A stretch of 64,000 bases of DNA from JACCTU01 sp963809175 (GTDB lineage Bacteria; Actinomycetota; Thermoleophilia; Gaiellales; Gaiellaceae): contig CAWEIK010000003.1 of NCBI GenBank assembly GCA_963809175.1, forward strand, positions 904,071-968,070. The letters are read 5' to 3'. The notes under the pieces were generated by a model that ran no database searches, was not told where the DNA came from, and was given only the letters and a program-made list of their open reading frames with translations. A program made the position numbers and the translations under genes. Of this stretch, positions 60,084-64,000 are shown piece after piece (positions within the stretch are counted from its first letter, which is position 1; each line of letters starts with the position of its first letter).

Positions 60084-61037
60084 GTGACCGTGTTCGAACG
60101 GCTGCGTATGCCGTCGCTCGGTGGGGCGACCGAGTGGCTCAACTCCGAGCCACTCGGTCCTGCCGAGCTGCGAGGGCACGTCGTCCTCGTGAACTTCTGG
60201 ACGCTCACGTGCATCAACTGGCTGCGCCAGGAGCCATACGTACGTGCGTGGGCACACGTCTACCGAGACGAAGGGCTGATCGTCGTCGGCGTGCACACGC
60301 CCGAATTCTCGTTCGAGCACCAACTCGACGCAGTGCGGAGGGCAATCGAGGACCGTCAGATCGACTACCCGGTCGTCGTTGACAACGACTACCGAGTTTG
60401 GAGCGCCTTCGAGAACCACTACTGGCCGGCGCTCTACTTCGTCGATTCCGACGCCATCGTCCGCCACCGTCACTTCGGCGAGGGGCGCTACGAGGAGTGC
60501 GAGCGCGTCATCCAGGAGCAACTCGGACTCGAGCGAGCGCTCGTCTCGGTCGTAGGGGTCGGCGTCGAGGCGGAGGCCGACTGGGACCACCTTCGGACGC
60601 CCGAGACGTATCTCGGCTACGAGCGCGGCGAGCGTTTCGCGTCGCCGAACCGCCTGGCACGTTACGGGACCCACACGTTCGAGCTGCCCGCGCGGCTTCG
60701 CGGGAACGAGTGGGCTCTCGCGGGCGAGTGGACGATCGCAGCCGAGAAAGCCGTTCTCGAGCAGGCCGGCGGGAGCATCGCGGTGCGCTTCCACTCGCGG
60801 GACGCACATCTCGTGCTGTCCAGCGATGCGAAAGAGCCGATTCCTTACCGCGTTGCTCTCGACGGCAACGTTCCAAGGCTGTCGCACGGCATCGACATCG
60901 ACGAGGACGGGAACGGCTTCCTAGGGGACGGCCGCATGTACCAGCTCGTGCGCCAGCACGACACGGTTCGCGAGCGAACGCTGGAGATCACGTTCCTCGA
61001 GCCCGGCGCCGAGGCGTACGCGTTCACGTTCGGATAA
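60084..61037 (+). CDS. Redoxin-fold protein with second active-site Cys replaced (copy 2)
   Basis: A 317-residue paralogue of the protein at 47152. HVVLVNFWTLTCINWLRQEP carries Cys43-Ile-Asn-Trp46, again CxxW instead of CxxC; VVGVHTPEFSFEHQL, HYWPALYFVDSD and HRHFGEGRYEECERV follow. C-terminal beta-rich domain: TPETYLGYERGERFASPNRL, NEWALAGEWTIAAE, end EAYAFTFG. GTG at 60084 immediately follows the epoxide hydrolase stop. Conservation of the Cys-to-Trp change in both copies argues that it is functional, not decay. Confidence 0.82.
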   Translation: MTVFERLRMPSLGGATEWLNSEPLGPAELRGHVVLVNFWTLTCINWLRQEPYVRAWAHVYRDEGLIVVGVHTPEFSFEHQLDAVRRAIEDRQIDYPVVVDNDYRVWSAFENHYWPALYFVDSDAIVRHRHFGEGRYEECERVIQEQLGLERALVSVVGVGVEAEADWDHLRTPETYLGYERGERFASPNRLARYGTHTFELPARLRGNEWALAGEWTIAAEKAVLEQAGGSIAVRFHSRDAHLVLSSDAKEPIPYRVALDGNVPRLSHGIDIDEDGNGFLGDGRMYQLVRQHDTVRERTLEITFLEPGAEAYAFTFG

Positions 61038-61193
61038 CACAAGGCGATCGCGCTCGAATTGGGCGTAGGATGGAAACGCCCGTTCCCAACGGGAAGGCTC
61101 CCGGTGAGGCCCGCTTCGTCACAGCGATGCCGCGCTCGCGCCCACTCCGTTGCGCAGAGTCGCGCTCCAGGCAGACACGTCCCCTAGCCGGCG

Positions 61194-63947
61194 TTGCTCC
61201 CCAACGCCGACAGGAGCGCTGCGAGGCTTCTCGGTCGCGGCCGCGAGTGTGAGACGCTCGACCAGCTGGTCGCAGATGTGGTCGCCGGCCAGAGTCGCGC
61301 CCTAGTCCTTCGCGGAGAGGCCGGGGTGGGCAAGAGCGCGTTGTTGGCGTATCTGACCGGACGAACCGCCGGGTGGCACGTTTCGACCGCCGCCGGCGTG
61401 GAGTCCGAGATGGAGCTGGCGTACAGCGGTCTTCATCAACTCTGCGGCCCCATGCTCGATGACCTCGAGCGGCTGCCTGCCCCGCAACGGAGTGCGCTCG
61501 CGACCGTGTTCGGGATGAGCGCCGGGGCCGCACCAGACCGGTTCCTGGTCGGGCTCGCAACACTGACGCTTCTGGCCGAGGCGGCCGAGCTGCAACCGGT
61601 GCTCTGCCTCATTGACGACGCGCAATGGCTGGACCAGGTCTCTGCGGACATCCTCGCGTTCGTCGGCCGCCGGGTGCTCGCGGAGCGGGTCGCGCTCGTG
61701 GTCGCGGTGCGGACGGGCACAGGCGACGGCGTCCTCGCTGATCTTCCGGAGCTGACCGTTCACGGACTCGACGACGACGACGCACGCACGTTGCTCCTGG
61801 AGAACGTCCCCGGCCCGCTCGACACCGCCGTTTGCGACCAGATCATCAGCGAGAGCCACGGGAATCCACTCGCGCTCCTCGAGCTCCCGCGCGCAAGGCA
61901 CCCCGGTGAACTCGCGGGAGGGTTCGCATTGCTCGACGCCCTGCCGGTCGCCGGCCGCATCGAACGGGGTTACGTCGAGCGCCTCCGTCTGTTTCCGACC
62001 GACACCCAGCTGCTCGTCCTTGCGGCAGCGGCGGAGCCCCTTGGCGATCCGATCCTGCTCTACCGCGCCGCCGACATTCTCGACGTCGACATCACCGCGG
62101 CGGATCCTGCGTTGGACGCGGGCCTCCTCCAGGTGGGTGCGCGAGTCGAGTTCGCGCACCCACTGGTCCGATCCGCGGCCTACCGCGCGGCGTCCGTTCA
62201 CGACCGGGTGCGCGTGCATCGCGCGCTCGCCGACAGCACCGACGCGCAGAAAGACCCGGACCGCCGGGCTTGGCATCGCGCGCACGCATCGCTCGTTGCC
62301 GACGAAGAAACAGCGGCCGAGCTGGAACGCTCTGCGACTCGGGCGCGCGAACGAGGCGGCTACGCGGCCACGGCCGCCTTCCTCGCGCGGGCAGCGGAAC
62401 TGAGCCCCGATCCAGATCGCCGCGCCCGGCGTGCCCTTGCCGCCGCCGAGACGAAAGTGTTGGCCGGCTTGTCCGATGCGGCCGCCGAACTTGTTGCGAC
62501 CGCGACACGTGGCCCACTCGGCCCATTGGACACGGCGGTCGCGCAACGCTTGCGCGGCCAGATCGCCTTCGAGCGCAACCTTCCCGGGGACGCCACCCCG
62601 CTGCTCCTCGACGCGGCGCGGCAGCTCGAGGCGCTGGACATCGCGCTTGCACGCGAGACCTACCTGGAGGCGCTCTTGGCTGCTTCCACGGCGGGACGAT
62701 TGGGCAGCGACCTCGTCGTCGCAGCAGAAGCTGCGCGAGCCGCGCCGCCGGCGCGGGAGCCGCTCAGACCGACCGACCTCCTGCTCGACGGCCTCGCCGT
62801 GGTATTCACCGACGGCTTCACGGCCGGCGCGCCGATCTTGCGACGCGCACTCGCGATGTGTCGCGAAGCCGTGTCGGACGAAGGCGGCTTGGCGACTATG
62901 CGCATTCCCGTCCGAATCGCCATGGAGCTACTCGACGACGAGACGTGGAGCGTCCTGGCCGCGCGCCAGGTCGAAATCGCACGCACGAACGGGCTCTTCG
63001 AGTCCCTTCCGACCTTGCTCGGCTACCTCGGGGCGTTGCGGATCCAAGAGGGAAATCTTCAGGCCGCGGAGTCCTTGCTCGTCGAGTCCGATGCAATCAG
63101 CACGCTGGCCTACCTGACGAAGCTGATGCTCGCCGCGCACCGCGCAGACGAAGCGGGGCTGGCGACACTCAGAGGTGCGATCGAGCCGCATGCCACTGCT
63201 CGGGGACACGGGGTGATCCTCGCCGTCTGCGACTACGCGGCAAGCATTCTCGACATCGCGCTCGGCCGCTACGCGCAGGCGCGCGAAGCGGCACGCCAAG
63301 CGAGCGGCGGCGATGACCTGAACCTCGTGTCGTGGACGTTGCCGGAGCTCGTCGAGGCCGCGGCGCGGTCCGGCGACATGGCCGCGGCGGTCGCCGCACA
63401 CGAGCGGCTCGTTTCCCGAGCCCGAGCATGCGGCACCGACCTAGCGCACGGACTCGAGGCCCGCTCGCGGGCGCTCGTCAGCGAAGGACGCGCGGCCGAG
63501 GCCGCCTACGCCGAGGCGGTCGAGCTTCTCGGCCGGACGCGCCTGCGCCTGCAACTCGCCCGCGCCCAGCTTCTCTACGGCGAGTGGCTGCGCCGGGAGG
63601 GCCGGCGCAGAGACGCGCGCAAGCAACTTCGCAACGCGCATGAGATGTTCAGCCGTTTCGGCGCACATGGTTTTTCCGAACGAGCGCGCCGCGAGCTGCT
63701 GGCGACCGGGGAGACCGTTCGGGCTCGCACGGCCGCGGCAAGGGACGACCTCACTCCGCAGGAGGTGGAGATCGCACACCTCGCGGCCGAAGGGCGCACG
63801 AATCCCGAGATCGGCGCACAGTTGTTCCTCAGCCCCCGCACCGTTGAGTGGCACCTACGCAAAGTGTTCGCCAAGCTCGACATCAGCTCTCGCCGGCAGC
63901 TTCGGACGGCTCTACCCGAGACCAGCCGGCCACTCGCGAGCGCCTAG
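61194..63947 (+). CDS. AAA-LuxR (LAL-type) transcriptional regulator 3
   Basis: Intact 917-residue paralogue of regulators 1 and 2. Walker A GEAGVGKS at 41-48, Walker B VLCLIDDAQWLD, helical repeats, and LuxR domain DLTPQEVEIAHLAAEGRTNP with SPRTVEWHLRKVFAKLDIS. The TTG at 61194 is the only plausible start: an in-frame TAG lies at 61185-61187 and the conserved RLLGRGRECETL follows closely. It lies 156 bp downstream of redoxin 2 on the same strand; that gap has a short hairpin (61079-61093) but no copy of the operator-like motif. Confidence 0.9.
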   Translation: MLPNADRSAARLLGRGRECETLDQLVADVVAGQSRALVLRGEAGVGKSALLAYLTGRTAGWHVSTAAGVESEMELAYSGLHQLCGPMLDDLERLPAPQRSALATVFGMSAGAAPDRFLVGLATLTLLAEAAELQPVLCLIDDAQWLDQVSADILAFVGRRVLAERVALVVAVRTGTGDGVLADLPELTVHGLDDDDARTLLLENVPGPLDTAVCDQIISESHGNPLALLELPRARHPGELAGGFALLDALPVAGRIERGYVERLRLFPTDTQLLVLAAAAEPLGDPILLYRAADILDVDITAADPALDAGLLQVGARVEFAHPLVRSAAYRAASVHDRVRVHRALADSTDAQKDPDRRAWHRAHASLVADEETAAELERSATRARERGGYAATAAFLARAAELSPDPDRRARRALAAAETKVLAGLSDAAAELVATATRGPLGPLDTAVAQRLRGQIAFERNLPGDATPLLLDAARQLEALDIALARETYLEALLAASTAGRLGSDLVVAAEAARAAPPAREPLRPTDLLLDGLAVVFTDGFTAGAPILRRALAMCREAVSDEGGLATMRIPVRIAMELLDDETWSVLAARQVEIARTNGLFESLPTLLGYLGALRIQEGNLQAAESLLVESDAISTLAYLTKLMLAAHRADEAGLATLRGAIEPHATARGHGVILAVCDYAASILDIALGRYAQAREAARQASGGDDLNLVSWTLPELVEAAARSGDMAAAVAAHERLVSRARACGTDLAHGLEARSRALVSEGRAAEAAYAEAVELLGRTRLRLQLARAQLLYGEWLRREGRRRDARKQLRNAHEMFSRFGAHGFSERARRELLATGETVRARTAAARDDLTPQEVEIAHLAAEGRTNPEIGAQLFLSPRTVEWHLRKVFAKLDISSRRQLRTALPETSRPLASA

Positions 63948-63967
63948 ACGTGCCCTCAGTGGGCACA

Positions 63968-63991
63968 AAGCTCCCGCTTGTACAGGAGCTT
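63968..63991. terminator. Possible hairpin after regulator 3
   Basis: AAGCTCC (63968-63974) and GGAGCTT (63985-63991) with a ten-base loop, 20 bp past the regulator stop. Short stem with no T-run, so only a weak terminator candidate at the window edge. Confidence 0.3.
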
Positions 63992-64000
63992 GGGAAGTGG

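Noticed and set aside
1..64000. tRNA, rRNA, CRISPR array, insertion sequence or prophage
   Set aside because: Looked for T-loop-like strings, spaced identical repeats, transposase or integrase motifs in the translated frames and found none.

Overview
The window is very GC-rich DNA with dense, short-spaced genes, many GTG/TTG starts and many 4-bp start/stop overlaps. With its gene families (membrane urate oxidase, LLM-class and F420-type redox enzymes, large AAA-LuxR regulators, citryl-CoA lyase operon) this suggests a soil actinobacterium, most likely class Thermoleophilia (Gaiellales/Solirubrobacterales-like). No rRNA, tRNA, insertion sequence or CRISPR array was seen. About twenty genes carry one or more single-base frameshifts with the conserved protein continuing in another frame. 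The pattern is genome-wide rather than gene-specific and most probably reflects sequencing or assembly error, so these genes are annotated over their full reconstructed span.

Region 1 (1-10,400) is a purine catabolism island: a three-subunit xanthine dehydrogenase (minus strand, running off the left edge), adenine deaminase, an 8-oxoguanine/guanine-type deaminase, 5-hydroxyisourate hydrolase, OHCU decarboxylase, a PuuD-type membrane urate oxidase with a cytochrome c tail, a DUF3830 protein and an allantoate amidohydrolase-like M20 enzyme. Together they can take adenine/guanine to xanthine, urate and (S)-allantoin and act after allantoinase, which is not in the window. A prolyl oligopeptidase sits inside the island on the other strand.

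Region 2 (10,400-32,600) is mixed: a secreted protein, pterin carbinolamine dehydratase, an unusual zinc-ribbon SDR, glycosyltransferases and a FAD oxidoreductase for surface polysaccharide, two TolB-type beta-propeller proteins, phytoene synthase plus geranylgeranyl-reductase-like genes, an HD-GYP response regulator, a tight citryl-CoA lyase / CoA ligase / MetE-like operon, a second glycan cluster, and an MFS transporter fused to a cyclic-nucleotide-binding domain.

Region 3 (32,600-42,500) holds a tiny acidic repeat protein, a cytoplasmic subtilase plus GAF protein pair, TerC, a GNAT, a 4Fe-4S/CDGSH protein, a TetR regulator divergent from a quinone-oxidoreductase with triple repeats between them, LtrA, and a four-gene redox operon (LLM oxidoreductase, F420-reductase-like protein, MDR reductase, phosphatase).

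Region 4 (42,500-64,000) is the most interesting. Three large AAA-LuxR regulators (paralogues) alternate with repeated partners: two epoxide hydrolases plus a fragment of a third, two redoxin-fold proteins with a lost second cysteine plus a 24-codon remnant of a third, two small DUF4386-like membrane proteins, and two copies (one chimeric, one a tail fragment) of a Bax-inhibitor-1 family gene. An 18-bp motif close to ACCAGGG-N2-TYCGACGG lies 76-99 bp upstream of five of the flanking genes and is a candidate shared operator. FtsH, a squalene-cyclase-like protein, a DsbA-like protein and a peroxiredoxin lie among them.
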